From positions 930,001 through 994,000 of the forward strand of contig VLJF02000046.1 in NCBI GenBank assembly GCA_008360975.2: DNA of 64,000 nucleotides, in the 5' to 3' direction. The notes under the pieces were generated by a model. That model was not told where the DNA came from, made no database searches, and saw nothing but the letters and a program-made list of their open reading frames with translations. A program made the translations under genes and the position numbers. The DNA is from Lichenostomus cassidix (Eukaryota > Chordata > Aves > Passeriformes > Meliphagidae). Positions 33,424-45,147 of this stretch are shown here, piece after piece. Every line of letters starts with the position of its first letter. Position 1 is the stretch's first letter.

Positions 33424-34005
33424 GAGAATCACAGAATCAATGAGGGTGTAAAAGACATTTGAGATCATCAAGTCCAACCTGTGACCTAACACCACCTTGT
33501 CTGCCCTGAGCCTCCTCCATGATAAACAACCCCAGCTCCAAACTCAGCCACTCCTCACAGCACTTGTGTTCCAGACCCTTCCCCAGCCTTGTTGCCCTTC
33601 TCTGGACACACTCCAGCCCCTCAATGTCCTTCCTAAACTGGGGCCCAGAACTGGACACAGCACTCGAGGTGAGGCCTCACCAGTGCCCAGTACAGGGGAA
33701 GAATCACTGCCCTGCTCCTGCTGGCCACACCATTCCTGATCCAGGCCAGCTGCCATTGGCCTCCTTGGCCACCTGGGCACACTGCTGGCTCATGTCCAGC
33801 CTGCTGTCCATCAGTGCCCCCAGGTCCCTTTTTGCATGGCCACTGTCCAGCCACTCTGTCCCCAGCCTGTAGCACTGAAGGGGTTGTTGTGGCCAAAGTG
33901 CAGGACCTGGCACTTGGTCTGGTTAAACGTCATCTTGTTGGATTTGGCCCCTGCATTCAGTCTGTCCAGGTCCCTCTGCAGAGCCCTCCTACCCTCCACC
34001 CTACA
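33424..34005 (-). repeat. CR1 LINE 3' fragment
   Basis: Begins 'aatcacagaatcaatgagg' and contains 'tcatcaagtccaacc', 'ccccagctccaaactcagcc' and 'ccaggtccctctgcagagcc', all typical of the 3' part of avian CR1 read on the complementary strand. A near-identical copy lies at 43655-44275 on the + strand. Confidence 0.85.
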
Positions 34006-34029
34006 CTCACACCCAACTTGGTATCACTA

Positions 34030-34315
34030 CTATTACATTAGGTCCTAAAGTGTCACAATGGTCTCCTCGATTCCGTTAGCATATAGTGGCAGTGGCCCCT
34101 TGGTTCAATGGAGCCTCTCAGTGTCACAGTGTTTTTTTGTTGCTTGGGCCCTGCACTGTCACAATGGTCCCTTGCTTCCATGAGGTCTCACAGTGCAGCA
34201 ATGGTCTCTGTGCTTCCACAGTTTCACAATGGCCTCTTGGTCCCATCTGGTACCACAGTGTTTAAATTGTTTCCTTTATTCCATGAATCCCCACCGTTTA
34301 AGAATGGCCCCTTGC
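34030..34315 (-). repeat. 37-38-bp minisatellite, inverted block
   Basis: Units read as 'agtgtcacaatgg...cttggttcc', the reverse complement of the units that follow. The orientation flips near 34315-34330 at 'tttggtgacagcggggcc'. Confidence 0.85.
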
Positions 34316-34324
34316 TTTTGGTGA

Positions 34325-36795
34325 CAGCGGGGCCACACAGAACTAAGGAGTCCATTGTGACACTATGGAACCTCATGGAACCAAGGAGAGCATTGTGACA
34401 ATGTGGGGCTCCAGGGAACCAACTGGCCATTGTGACAATATAAATCCAAGGAGACCATTGTGACACTATGGAACCTCATGGAACCAAGGGGCCATTGTGA
34501 TACTGTGAAGCCACATGGAACCCAAATGCATTGTGACACAACAGGGTCACATGGAGCCAAGGAGCCACATTGTGACACTGCAGATCCAAGGAGATCATTA
34601 GGACACTGAGAAACTTTATGGAGCTAGAAAAAAATTTCATTGTTACACAGAAAAGCATCATGGAACCAAGGGGCCATAGTGACACAAGGGGCTTCTTTGG
34701 AAGAAAGGAGACCATTGTTGACAGAACAGAAGCTCAAGGAACTTCATGAAACTCACTGTGACACTGTGGGGCTGCATGGAACCAAAAAAACATTGTGACA
34801 TATCAGGGCTGCTTGGAACCAATGGCCCATTGTTATACTGCAGATCCAAGGAGACCATGGTGACACTATGGAATCTCCTGGAACCATGGGTCCATTGTGA
34901 CACAGCAGGGCCTCACAGAACCCAGGAGTCCACTGTGACTCTATGGAACCTCATGGAACAAAGGATCCATGATGACACTGCAGATACAAGGAGACCATTG
35001 TGACACTGAGGAACCTCAGGGAACCAAGGGTCCATTGTTACACTGGGGAGCCCTATGGAACCAAGGGGACCATAGTGACACTGTGGTTCTCCATGGAACG
35101 AAGGGGCCATTCTGATGCTGCTGGGCCTCATGGAACCAAGGGCACAATAGTGACACTGTGAGGCTCCAAGGGACCAAGGCGGCATTCTTGCACTGCAGAA
35201 CCAAGGAGACCATTGTGACACTACAGGGCATCATGGAACCAAGGGTCCATTGTGACACAGCAGGTACTCATGAAACCACGGAGGCCATTTTTACACTTTG
35301 AGGCTTTACAGAACCAAAGAGCCATTGTGACACTGTGGGGCTCAATGGAACCAATGGTCTATTGTGACACTGCAGGGCCTTGTGGAATAATGAAGACAAT
35401 TGTGACACTATAGGCCTCATTGAACAAAAGGACCATTGTGACACTTTGCAGCCCTCCAAAAGGAGTCCATTGTGACACTACCAGGCCTCATGGAAGCAAG
35501 GAGGCATTGTGACACTACGAGGCCATGTTGGGCCAAGGGGCAATTGTGGCACTGTGTGGCACCATGGAAACCAAGGAGACCACTGTAACACTAGCGGGCC
35601 GGGTAGAACTAAGGATTAATGTAACGGTGTGGGAACTCATAGAACCAAAGTTCAATTGTGTCTTTGCGAGGCCTCATGGAATACTGGAGACCATTATGAC
35701 ACTTCAAGGCTTTGTTGAATCAAGCAGGAGACCTTGTGGAACCAAGGAGCCAATTGTAACACTACAGGACCTCATGGAAGCAATGAGACAATTCTCACAC
35801 TGTCAGTCCCCATGGAACCAAGGGTTCATTGTGATACTCTGGTACCAAGGAAACCACTGTGACACTACAAGGCCTCATGGAAGCAAGGAACCATCGTGTC
35901 GCTATGGGTCCTTGACAGGCCAAGGGGCAATTGTGGTGTCACTGTTGAGCCGCTAGCAGAGAAAAAGACCCGGATTCTCAGTGTGGCAAGAAAAAGGAAA
36001 CTTTATTATTTTGATTCCAACTTATATAGACTTTTCAGAGGTCACCCAGATTGGTCAGTCAGAGACCTCCCCCTAGGCCTGATTGGCCAGGCCTGAACTG
36101 TCCAAATCTCGAGACACTCTTTTAATAACATCCAAACTTTATCTTTGTTTATAAAACACAGGAGAAAATTCTCATGGGAAAGACCTGTGCTAGCCACATT
36201 GTGGCACTGTGTGGCACCATTGAACCAAGGAGACCATTCTGACACTACAGAGACCCATAGCACTAAGGATTCATGTAACAGTGTGGGAACTTGTGGAACT
36301 AAAGTTCAGTTGTGACATTGCAGGGCCTCATGGAATACTGGAGACCACTGTGACACTTTGAGGCCTCGTTGGTTGTGGAACCAACGAGACCCTTCTGAAG
36401 TTGTGAGTCCCCATGGAACCAAGGGGCCGTTGTGACACTGCGGTACCAAGGAGACCACTGTGACACTGCAAGGCCTCATGGAAGCAAAGAAGCCAAGGAG
36501 CCATTGTGATCCTGAGTAGCACAATAGAACTGTGGGGCCACTGAGACAATGCTGAACTGTATGGAATCGTGGAGACCATTGTGACACTCTGCAGCCACAT
36601 GAAACCAAGGAGCCATTGTGTCATTGTGCAGTCCCATGGAACCAAGGAAACCATTTTGACATTGCAAGGCCTCATGGAAGCAAGGGACCATTGTGACACT
36701 ACGGGACCTCATGGAAACAAGGGGCCAGTGTGACACAGCGGGGCCTTGTAGAACCAAGGATCCAATATGACACTACCATTGTGACACTGTAGGGC
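34325..36795 (+). repeat. 37-38-bp minisatellite, main block
   Basis: About 65 degenerate units with core 'ccattgtgacactgtgg' and 'cctcatggaaccaagg'. Most are 37-38 bp, with shorter ones near 27-29 bp. The same unit recurs at 37490-37930, 41540-41812, 42985-43640, 49985-51660 and 63430-64000. A solo LTR (35937-36198) is inserted in it. Frames in the repeat ('MSQWSLGS', 'MEPRRSL' types) are artefacts. Confidence 0.93.
35937..36198 (-). mobile_element. Solo LTR inside the minisatellite
   Basis: A non-repetitive 262-bp insertion begins TGTCACTG and ends GCCACA. It is flanked by perfect 6-bp direct repeats TTGTGG (35931-35936 and 36199-36204). On the minus strand it has a TATA-like 'tctatataagt' and then 'aataataaag', the order expected of an LTR promoter and poly(A) signal. 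A 6-bp duplication fits class II (ERVK-like) elements. Confidence 0.72.
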
Positions 36796-36799
36796 CTGG

Positions 36800-37490
36800 T
36801 GGATCCAAGGGAACAGGTAACAGGTCTGGTTGGCTTGACTGGTCCAACTGATGTTGTTTTGTCGAGGGTCTCTTCTTATGTGCCCCTGAAATACTGGGGC
36901 TCTGGGCTTTCCTTCAAATGGAAAAGAACTGTCCTTCTCATCCAGGCATCCATGGCCAAAAGGGGATTCCCCCTCCAAAATTCCCTATATCCAGGGATTG
37001 CTCCTAGACAAAAGCTTCCAGGACAGATGGATCTGGCAGACCTTGGCCTCTGGTGGCTACTGCTAATCTGCCCCTGAAACACTGGGGCTTAGTGCTTTCC
37101 TTCCTAGGGAAAACAACCATCCTTCTTCTCCAGGTTCCCATGGCCAAAACTGGGATTCCACACCCAAAAGTCCTATATCCAATGATTGTTCCTATACGAA
37201 AGTGGCCAGGACAGACATGTCTGGCTGGCCTGGGGCTCCTGAAGACCAGCTCTCACCTGCCTTCCAAACACTGGGGCTCCATGCTTTCCTTCCTATGGGA
37301 AAGAACTGTCCTTCTTCTCCAGGCGTAAATGGCTGAAATGGGGATTCCACATTAAAAATTCTGTATATCCAAGGGTTACTTGTGGACAATCCTGCCAGGA
37401 CAGACAGGTCTGGCTGGCCTTGGCCTCTGGTGGCTGCCATTCATCAGCCACTGAAACACTGGGGGTCTGTGGTTTCCTTCCTGTGGAGAC
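36800..37490. repeat. 189-bp tandem satellite
   Basis: The landmark 'acactggggct...gctttcctt' recurs near 36882, 37071, 37260 and 37449, an exact 189-bp period. Each unit also holds 'gaactgtccttcttctccagg' and 'ggacagacaggtctggctggcct'-like segments. A further single unit lies at 37930-38200. The block is inserted between two parts of the 37-38-bp minisatellite. Confidence 0.88.
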
Positions 37491-37930
37491 CATTGTGACT
37501 CTGTAGGACCCTGTGGAACCATGGAGACCATTATGACACTTTGGGACCTTGTGAAATGAAGGGACCATTGTGACACTGCAGGGTACCATGGATTCAAGGG
37601 ACCATTGTGACATTGTGGGAACTCATGGAACCAAGAAGATCATTGTGGCACTGTGGGACTGCATGGTCCCAAGGGTCCCAGTATGAAGCAGCAGGGCTTT
37701 GTGGAACCAAGAGGCCATTGTTGCATTACAGGGCCTTATGGAACCAAAGGGCCATTGTGATCCTGCAGGGCACCATGGATCCATGGAGACCATTGTGGCA
37801 TTGCAAGGCTCCATGGAATCATGTGACATGGAAACCATTGTGACAGTGTAGGGCCTCATGGAAGAAAGGGGACATTGTGATGCTTCAGAAGCAAGGAGAA
37901 CATTGTCACAATGTGGGGCTCCATGGAAGC
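37490..37930 (+). repeat. 37-38-bp minisatellite, continuation
   Basis: Same unit as the main block, resuming after the 189-bp satellite and ending at the isolated satellite unit. Confidence 0.88.
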
Positions 37931-38210
37931 AAGAGAACATGGAACAGGTCTGGTTGCCTTGGCCTCCCCTGCACCACCTGAGAAGTCATGCTGATCTTGG
38001 CATGTGGAGGGCTGCATCTCATCAGTACCGTGGAGCGCTGGGGCTCTGTGCTTTCCTTCCAATGGAAAAGAACCGTCCTTCTTGTCTCGGTGTCAATGGC
38101 CAAAAGTGGGATTCTACCTCCTGAATTCCATCTATCCAAAGATTGCTTCCAGAAGAAAGTAGCCAAGACAGACAGGTCTGGCTGGCCTTGTCCTCTGGCA
38201 ATTCTCCTAG
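37930..38210. repeat. Isolated unit of the 189-bp satellite
   Basis: Contains the same landmarks ('gcgctggggctctgtgctttcc', 'gaaccgtccttcttg', 'gacaggtctggctggcc') once, at a distance from the array. It has about 60 bp of extra sequence at its start. Confidence 0.75.
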
Positions 38211-38545
38211 ACTATGAGATGAATGTTTTCATTTGCAAACACCTTAGAGAGAGCCCAGAGATCTCCCAAGGTGGGGATTGGAGGACTCAAGCACATGACC
38301 ACTATGTAGGGACAAAGGAGCTCTGTGCTCAGTGGAGTGGAGATTGAGGAGAGTAGGGGAGAACCCTGGGGAGGGCTTGAAGATGATGGGGTTCAGAGAT
38401 GGTGGATCCTTTTGATATAGTAGAGAAGAGCCTGAGAAAGAAAGAATTAATGCCCAGTGAAGCTGAGGAGGCCCACATGGGACACAAGGAGAAAGGAATT
38501 TCTCTCCCATGGCAGTGCTGTGGTGCAACACATCCCCCAGAAGGA
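38211..38545. other. No gene recognised
   Basis: Unique-looking sequence between the satellite unit and the duplicon. Only short overlapping frames. Confidence 0.45.
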
Positions 38546-38549
38546 GTCT

Positions 38550-39190
38550 GGGTCAGCCCAAGGCTCTGTGTGCCAAGGCAGAGGAAGGCAGGATGCAGAG
38601 CTGTCAGCAAAGGAAGGGCCAGCGAGGTGGGGCAGCCGGGGGATGACGACAGCCTGCAGGGACAGAGGCGCAGGGCATGGACAGCGTAGGACAGCCTGGG
38701 CTGGAGAGGGCAGAGGGATGTGCAGGAGCTGCAAGGCCCTGACAGAGACAACTTGTGCAGCACTTTGGCCATGGCTGCTGTCCCTGGCCTTGAGGCCATG
38801 AGGAGGAGACAAGTGACCTTTGCAGCCCTGGGGCCTCATGGCCTCCTTGTCCCTGCCCAGCAGCCTGGCAGGGGCTGCCCCATGGTCCTGCCCTTGGCAT
38901 TGCACATCCCCACATGCCAGTGCCCCGGGAAGAGCCCTGAGCACTGAGGGAGGGACAGGATCTGCCTTGCCAGGGGCTGGGGCTCAGGCCTTGGCCCTTT
39001 GCATTCCTGAAACACATCCAGCTTTGCTCAGCATCAGAGACACCTTTGGCTTGTTTGTCCCCAGCTGTCATCAGTGTCAGCCTCCAGTGTTCTGCTCTAC
39101 CTGGAACCTGGGGACACATTCTCACTTGTGTCCCTTAGTGAGATCAATTAAAACTTCAAGAAACGAAGATTTACTGTGACTTTGAATTCT
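38550..39190 (-). repeat. Duplicon D1, copy 1 (inverted)
   Basis: Nearly identical, in reverse complement, to 49040-49630 and 62450-63081. A shared landmark is 'ggccagggacagcagccatgg'-type sequence. Overlapping frames of 100-170 codons on both strands are Ser/Pro/Ala-rich and probably non-coding. Unlike the other two copies it lacks the LTR-like insertion at its edge. Confidence 0.8.
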
Positions 39191-39329
39191 TTAGAGATTT
39201 CTTCAACTCCCTCTCAGGGACTGATGTTCAGGGACTCCACACCCAACCCACAGGAGAAGTCTTTGTGCTGTTGCTGTGCTGCTGAGCTGGGCTGGGCTCT
39301 GAGCAGCTCCTGTGCACAGCCCAGCACGG

Positions 39330-39600
39330 CCAGGGATTTGGTGTGGTTGTGACCCCAGGGCAGGACGCTGCCCTTGGCCTTGCTGAACCTCATCCAATTG
39401 TCCTGGGCCCATGGCTGCAGCCTGTCCAGATCCCTCTGCAGAGCTTCCTGCCCTCCAGCACAGCCACACTCCCACCCAGCTTGGGGTCACCTGGCAACTG
39501 ACTGAGGGTGCCCTCGGTGCCCTCATCCAGATCAGCAATAAAGAGATTTAACTGAAGTGGCCCCAGTCCTGAGCCCTGGGGACACCCCTGGATGTGACTC
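39330..39600 (-). repeat. CR1-related fragment
   Basis: Contains 'cctgtccagatccctctgcagagc', 'cacccagcttggggtcacc' and 'agcaataaagagattt...gagccctggggacacc', which correspond to the central 3' part of CR1 on the complementary strand. A second copy is at 58378-58650. Confidence 0.65.
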
Positions 39601-40840
39601 CATTGCCCAGCACTCCTTGGGCTGGACTTCTCTCTTTTATGGAGCTCTGCATTCCCTTGCTACTGTTTGCTGATAATAAATGAACATCCCTCTGTGTCTC
39701 AGGCAGCTCCTTCTCCAAGGAAAGCAGCTGGGAGTTTGTGCCAAGGAGCTGAAAGCTGCAGGTGCAGCCTGGAGTGGAGGAAGCTGAGATTTGCACAAGG
39801 CTGCTCTGAGTCCCAGGGCTTGGATGAGGGAAATGGTGGGGTGGGGGTTAGGGACAGAGTCTGATTGATTATCAGCCATAAAGGGTCTTGATTTCATGTC
39901 CATTCAGGCTGCATTAGGAGGTGCTAGCAATCAATACCAACTGGAGATTGCAAATATCAATCTATAAACAGGAAAAGAAAATTGAACAGGGCAAAACAAT
40001 TCTCTCAGCATTGTTTTAAATACAGTATATTCACTGCCAATAGACTTCTGAAAACTGTATAATTAACCACAAAACAATTGAAAACATAAATTCTTCCCAG
40101 GGGCTTGTCTGGTTAGGGTGTTTTGAAATGTTAATGAGCCTTTGGCACTGAATTCCTGAAGTGATGAGCTGAAGGCTGAAAGAGCTCCTGGAAAAGTGAA
40201 ATACTTTAGCAACCTCCAAGTTGCTGAGGAGGTCAGCAGCCCCCACTGAGGCCATCCCTGCCAACAGACCATGGGGGCAATGAGCAGCCAAGGAGAGCAT
40301 CCCTGGGCTGGGGAAGCAGAACTCAGAGGCACCAGCAGTTCCAGGTGGGAAATGGACTCTGCAATGTTGCTGTGAAAGCCCTGCCTGGGCTTGGCCAAGC
40401 AGGACAGCCAAGGCCTGACCCCCATGCCCTGGCAATGGGGATCGGTGGCCTCACAGGATGCTCGTGGCTCTCCCGGAGCAGTAGGATGTGGGGTGTGGGA
40501 TGGTGAGGGCAGGAGAGCAGCAGGAGCCCTGCAAAGCTCTGTGGGCTGGGGGAGGAGGCCACAAGCCCTGGGGCTGCAAGGAACTCGTGTCTTCTCATGG
40601 GCCTCAGTGGCAGGGACAGCAGCCACAGCCAGAGGACACAAATGTCATTGCTGCTGGCAGGGGGTTGTCCCAGCCCCACCAAGGCCTTTGGTCACCCCAC
40701 TGCAGCTCTCCTCCCCTGGCCTAGGCCTGTGCTGCTTCCCTTGCAGACTTTACCCACTGCCCCATTTCCCCACCTCCCTCTGACTCTGGGAGCTCCCAAA
40801 GCTTTCCTCATGTCCCTCTGTCCTCCCTTGTTGATGCTTC
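39600..40840 (+). repeat. Duplicon D2, copy 1
   Basis: Matches 59140-60310 in the same orientation (for example 'gaacatccctctgtgtctcagg' and 'gcaatcaataccaactggagattg'). Part of it occurs inverted at 53690-54240. No coding domain is visible. Confidence 0.8.
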
Positions 40841-41221
40841 AGACAAAAAGCTGTGTTTGGCTGAGGAATGGCCAATTCATGTGGGATTCCCAGCTCCTGC
40901 CTTCTTCCCACACCCTGCTAAAGCTCCTGTGGCACCCAAGCTGTCCCAGGCACAGCCTTGCTGGAATCTGCTCCTTCTCTCCCTCTCCCAGCACTGAAAT
41001 CCATGTCCCATCTGCAGCCCTGCAGAGCAGCCCAGCCCTGTCTGGCCTTGCAGCAGGAGCTGGAGGCACTGGAGGTCAGGGACAGCAACTGGCTCTGGAA
41101 TGCTCAGGAGATGCTCAGCTCAGGCAGCTCCTGCAGCCCCAGGGCCAGCCCTGCTGCCCAGGACAGCAGCAGAGAGTTGGCCCCAGGGCTCCTCAGGCAG
41201 CTCCTGCTGCCCCAGAGACAC
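40841..41221. other. No gene recognised
   Basis: GC-rich sequence with short frames and no landmarks; followed directly by CR1. Confidence 0.45.
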
Positions 41222-41530
41222 AATCACAGAACCACAGGATTAACCAGGTTGGAAAAGACCTTTGAGACCATCAAGTCCAACCTGTGGCCTAACACCACCT
41301 TGTCACCAGATTGTGGCTGTAAGTGCAACATCCAGTCTTTCCTTAAACAGCTCCAGGGACAGTGACTCCACAACCTCCCTGGAAAGCCCCTTCCAATGCC
41401 CAATGAGCCTTTCTGTGAAGAACTTCTTCCTAATGTCCATCCTAGACTTCCTATAACACAGGTTAAGACATTTCCTTTCATCCTGTCCCTTGTTCCCTGG
41501 TAACAGAGCCCAATCCCCAACTGGCTGCAC
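41222..41530 (-). repeat. CR1 LINE 3' fragment
   Basis: 'tcacagaaccacaggattaacc', 'ccatcaagtccaacctgtgg' and 'ctccagggacagtgactccacaacc' mark the CR1 3' end on the complementary strand. Confidence 0.85.
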
Positions 41531-41539
41531 CCTCCTCCA

Positions 41540-41812
41540 CGAGGCCCCAGAGTGTCACAGTGATCTCCATGACTCCATGAGGCTCTGTAGTGTCACAATG
41601 GCCCCTTGGTTCCTTGGGCCCTGAAGTGTCCCAATGGCACCTTGGATACATGAGGTCTTGCAGGGCAGTAATTGTCTCCTTGGTTCTGTAGTGTCACAAT
41701 GGACTCCTTGGTTCCATGGAGCACCACAGTGGCACAATGGGTCCTTGGTTCCATTTTATCCCGTAGTGTCACAATGACCCCTTGCTTCCCTGGGGCCCTG
41801 CAGTGTCACAAT
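41540..41812 (-). repeat. 37-38-bp minisatellite, inverted block
   Basis: Units read 'agtgtcacaatggccccttggttcc', opposite to the main block. It lies between two CR1 fragments. Confidence 0.88.
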
Positions 41813-42660
41813 CATCACAGAATCACAGAATCAACCAGGTTGAAAAAGACCTTTGAGATCATCAAGTCCAACCTTTGACCCAACACCACCTTGTCACCCA
41901 GACCATGGCACTGAGTGCCACATCCAGTCTTTCCTTAAACACCTCCAGGGACAGTGACTCCACCACCTCCCTGGGCAGCCCATTGCAATGCCCAATCACT
42001 CTTTCTGTGAAGAATTCTTGCCTAATGTCCAGCCTAAATCTTTCCTAGTGCAGCTAAAGTCTGTGTCCTCTTGTCCTCCGACTGTTGCCCAGGAGAAGAG
42101 CCCAACCCCCACCTGGCTGCAGCCTCCTGTCTGGGAGTTGAAGAGAGTGATGAGGTCTCCCCTGAGCCTCCTCTTCTCCAGGATAAACAACCCCAGCTCC
42201 AAACTCAGCCACTCCTCACAGCACTTGTGTTCCAGACCCTTCCCCAGCCTTGTTGCCCTTCTCTGGACACACTCCAGCCCCTCAATGTCCTTCCTAAACT
42301 GGGGGCCCAGAACGGGACAGAGCAATCGAGGTGAGGTCTCACCAGTGCCAAGTACAGGGGAAGAATCACTGCCCTGCTCCTGCTGGCCACACCATTCCTG
42401 ATCCAGGCCAGCTGCCATTGGCCTCCTTGGCCACCTGGGCACACTGCTGGCTCATGTTCAGCCTGCTGTCCATCAGTGGCCCCAGGTCCCTTTCTGTTTG
42501 GCCACTGTCCAGCCACTCTGTCCCCAGCCTGTAGCGCTGCAGGGGTTGTTGTGGCCAAAGTGCAGGACCTGGCACTTGGTCTGGTTAAACCTGACATTGT
42601 TGGATTTGGCCCCTGGATCCAGCCTGTCCAGGTCCCTCTGCAGAGCCCTCCTACCCTCCA
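41813..42660 (-). repeat. CR1 LINE 3' portion
   Basis: About 850 bases of CR1 on the complementary strand, from 'aatcacagaatcaaccagg' to 'ctctgcagagccctcctacc'. It overlaps in content with 33424-34005 but includes the extra middle region ('gaagaattcttgcctaatgtcc'). Confidence 0.88.
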
Positions 42661-42985
42661 GAAGGTCTACATTTGCACCCAGCCAGATGGATGTCAGTGT
42701 CTTTTCCTGGGCAAACAGTGAGAGGACAAGAGGGGACAGCCTTAAACTGTGTCAGGGGAGATTTAGGCTGGACATTAGGAAGAGGTTCTACACAGAAAGA
42801 GTGATTGGGCATTGGATTGGGCTTCCCAGGGAGGTGGTGGAGTCACTGTCCCTGGAGGTGTTTGACTGAATGTGGCACTTGGTGCCATGGTTTGGCTGAC
42901 AAGGTGGTGTTGGTTCAAATGTTGGACTTGATGATCTCAAAGGTCTTTTTCAACCTGGATGATTCTGTGATTCTGTGATAATTGT
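42661..42985 (+). repeat. CR1 LINE 3' fragment, opposite orientation
   Basis: From 'agaggacaagaggggacagcc' to 'ttcaacctggatgattctgtgattctgtg', the sense 3' end of CR1. It abuts the preceding CR1 tail-to-tail and forms an imperfect inverted pair. Confidence 0.85.
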
Positions 42986-43640
42986 GACATTGCAATGCCC
43001 CAGGGAAGCAAGAGGCCATTGTGACACTGTGGGGCCTTGTGGAACTAAGAGGACCAAAGTGACACCGTGTATTGCATGGCATCATAGAGCCAAGGGGCCA
43101 TTGTGACATTTTGAGTCCTCGTGGAACCACAAAGGCCACTGTGACACTGTGGGGCCTTGCTGAACCAAAGGGCCATTGTGCAACTCTGAGGACTCTTGGA
43201 AGCAAGAAGCCACTGTGACACTGTGGGGCTAAATGGAATAAGGAAGACCATTGTGACACTGTGTGGCCTTGTTTAACGATGGGGCTATTGTGACACTGCA
43301 GGGCCTCATGGAACCAAGGGCCAAGCGTACTAAGTGGAGCCTTGTGGAGGCACAGAGAGCACTGGGACACTGCAGGACCTCTTATAAGCTCGGGGCGGTT
43401 GTTACATTGTGGGGACTCGTGGAATGAAGAATACAATTTTGGCACCATGGCGCCTTGTGGAACCAAGAGGCCATTTGGGCACTGTGGAACCAAGGAGATC
43501 ATTGCTGACCTGTGAGACCTCATGGAACCAAGGAGGCATTGTGACACTGCAGGGCTTTGGGGAACCAAGGAGCCATCAGAATGCTATGGAGACTCATGGA
43601 ATCATGGAAACCATTGTGAAACTCTAGGGCCTCATGGAAC
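42985..43640 (+). repeat. 37-38-bp minisatellite block
   Basis: Same unit as the main block, lying between two CR1 elements at the inner edge of arm B. Confidence 0.88.
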
Positions 43641-43654
43641 TGAGGTGAAACCAA

Positions 43655-44275
43655 CTCAGCTGGGTGAAACAAACTCAGTGGATCTGCTGGAGGGTAGCAG
43701 GGCTCTGCAGAGGGACCTGGACAGGCTGGATCCAGGGGCCAAGTCCAACAATGTCAGGTTTAACAAGACCAAATGCCAGGTCCTGCACTTTGGCCACAAC
43801 AACCCCTGCAGTGCTGCAGGCTGGGGACAGAGTGGCTGGACAGTGGCCAAACAGAAAGGGACCTGGGGGCACTGATGGACAGCAGGCTGGACATGAGCCA
43901 GCAGTGTGCCCAGGTGGCAAAGGAGGCCAATGGCAGCTGGCCTGGATCAGGAATGGTGTGGCCAGCAGAAGTAGGGCAGTGATTCTTCCCCTGTACTTGG
44001 CACTGGTGAGACCTCACCTCGAGTGCTGTGTCCAGTTCTGGGCCCCCAGTTTAGGAAGGACATTGAGGGGCTGGAGCGTGTCCAGAGAAGGGCAACAAGG
44101 CTGGGGAAGGGTCTGGAACACAAGTGCTGTGAGGAGTGGCTGAGTTTGGAGCTGGGGTTGTTTATCCTGGAGAAGAGGAGGCTCAGGGCAGACAAGGTGC
44201 TGTTAGCTCACAGGTTGGACTTGATGATCCCAAAGGTCTTTTCCACCCTTGTTGATTCTGTGATTCTCTGAAAGC
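43655..44275 (+). repeat. CR1 LINE 3' fragment
   Basis: Sense CR1 3' part, from 'gggctctgcagagggacctgg' to 'gattctgtgattctc'. Near-identical to the complement of 33424-34005, so it belongs to the inverted duplication. Confidence 0.85.
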
Positions 44276-45147
44276 ACCCTTGAAGCAGCTGCAGGATGAG
44301 CCCTGGGCCTCCTCTTCAGAAGGTCCAGCAGCCCATGGCCCTCAGCTTCTCCTCACAGGCCCCAAAGCCCATCCTGTCACCCCTGCAGAGTGTCACAGTC
44401 CTGCAGAGCCTCTCCAGCTCCTCCTCACTGCCCCACAACAGGGAGCCTCACAGCCACACACAGCAGTCCAGATGTGCCCCCCTGGCCTGTGCTGCCTCTG
44501 GCAAGGGAACAGCACAAGGCACTGCAGGACCCTGCAGACAATTCATGAAGCACTTGTAGGATGATCCTGCTCACCAAGGGATGTTCCCATGGTGCCAAGT
44601 CAGGAACTGAAATGGGGAGTGGGGCCAGAGAGGAAAGGGCAAACAGGGATGGGCTGTTTGCAGGAGAGGGGACAGGGATGGGCAAGAGGAAGAAATGTGG
44701 ATGAGGAAAGAGGAATGAAAGCAAAGGTGAAGCAAAGGAAATGCTCAGGGCTGTTTGGGGGTGGCTGCCAGGCAGCCCTGACTCTGAGCAACAACATCTG
44801 CAGAGGGACAGGAAACTCACAGCTCATGGGAACAAATTTTCTGGCTGACTTCAGAGGTCACAACAAAGCTGAGTGGTTTCCCTCCCATCCCCAGCCCTTG
44901 CTGGCCCCCAGGGCTGATGGTGTTTGTGCTCACTCAGGTTCATCTCCCCACACCAACCCCAAGGGGTGCTCACGCCTGCTGTGTGCAATGCAAACAGGGC
45001 TCCTGAGCCAGTGCTGCCGTGTCTCTGCCTGGAAGGATCAAGCAGCTCTGGGAGCTGGGGGAGAGGCCAGGGCTGCCAAGGGGGGATGTTGTTGGCAGCT
45101 CCATGAGGACGCTCTGGGATGCTGCCCTGGGCTGTCCAGTGCAGTGG

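Larger units (their letters stand above)
29040..34005 (+). repeat. Inverted-repeat arm A (OR duplicon)
   Basis: The segment recurs in reverse complement at about 43640-49100. Matching pairs include 29239 with 48944, 30150 with 48010, 32090-32570 with 45735-46220, 32580-33420 with 44275-45140, and the CR1 piece at 33424-34005 with 43655-44275. Long stretches of the outer parts are almost identical, while the central OR module (about 30190-32090) is clearly more diverged. The spacer between the arms is about 9.6 kb. Confidence 0.85.

Noticed and set aside
34325..36795. Regular repeats of about 37 bp considered as a CRISPR array
   Set aside because: Units are contiguous, degenerate and lack unique spacers, and the context is vertebrate; it is a minisatellite.
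38604..39125. Frames of 110-175 codons in duplicon D1, conserved in three copies
   Set aside because: Conservation follows from recent segmental duplication. Both strands are open, composition is Ser/Pro/Ala-rich and there is no domain.
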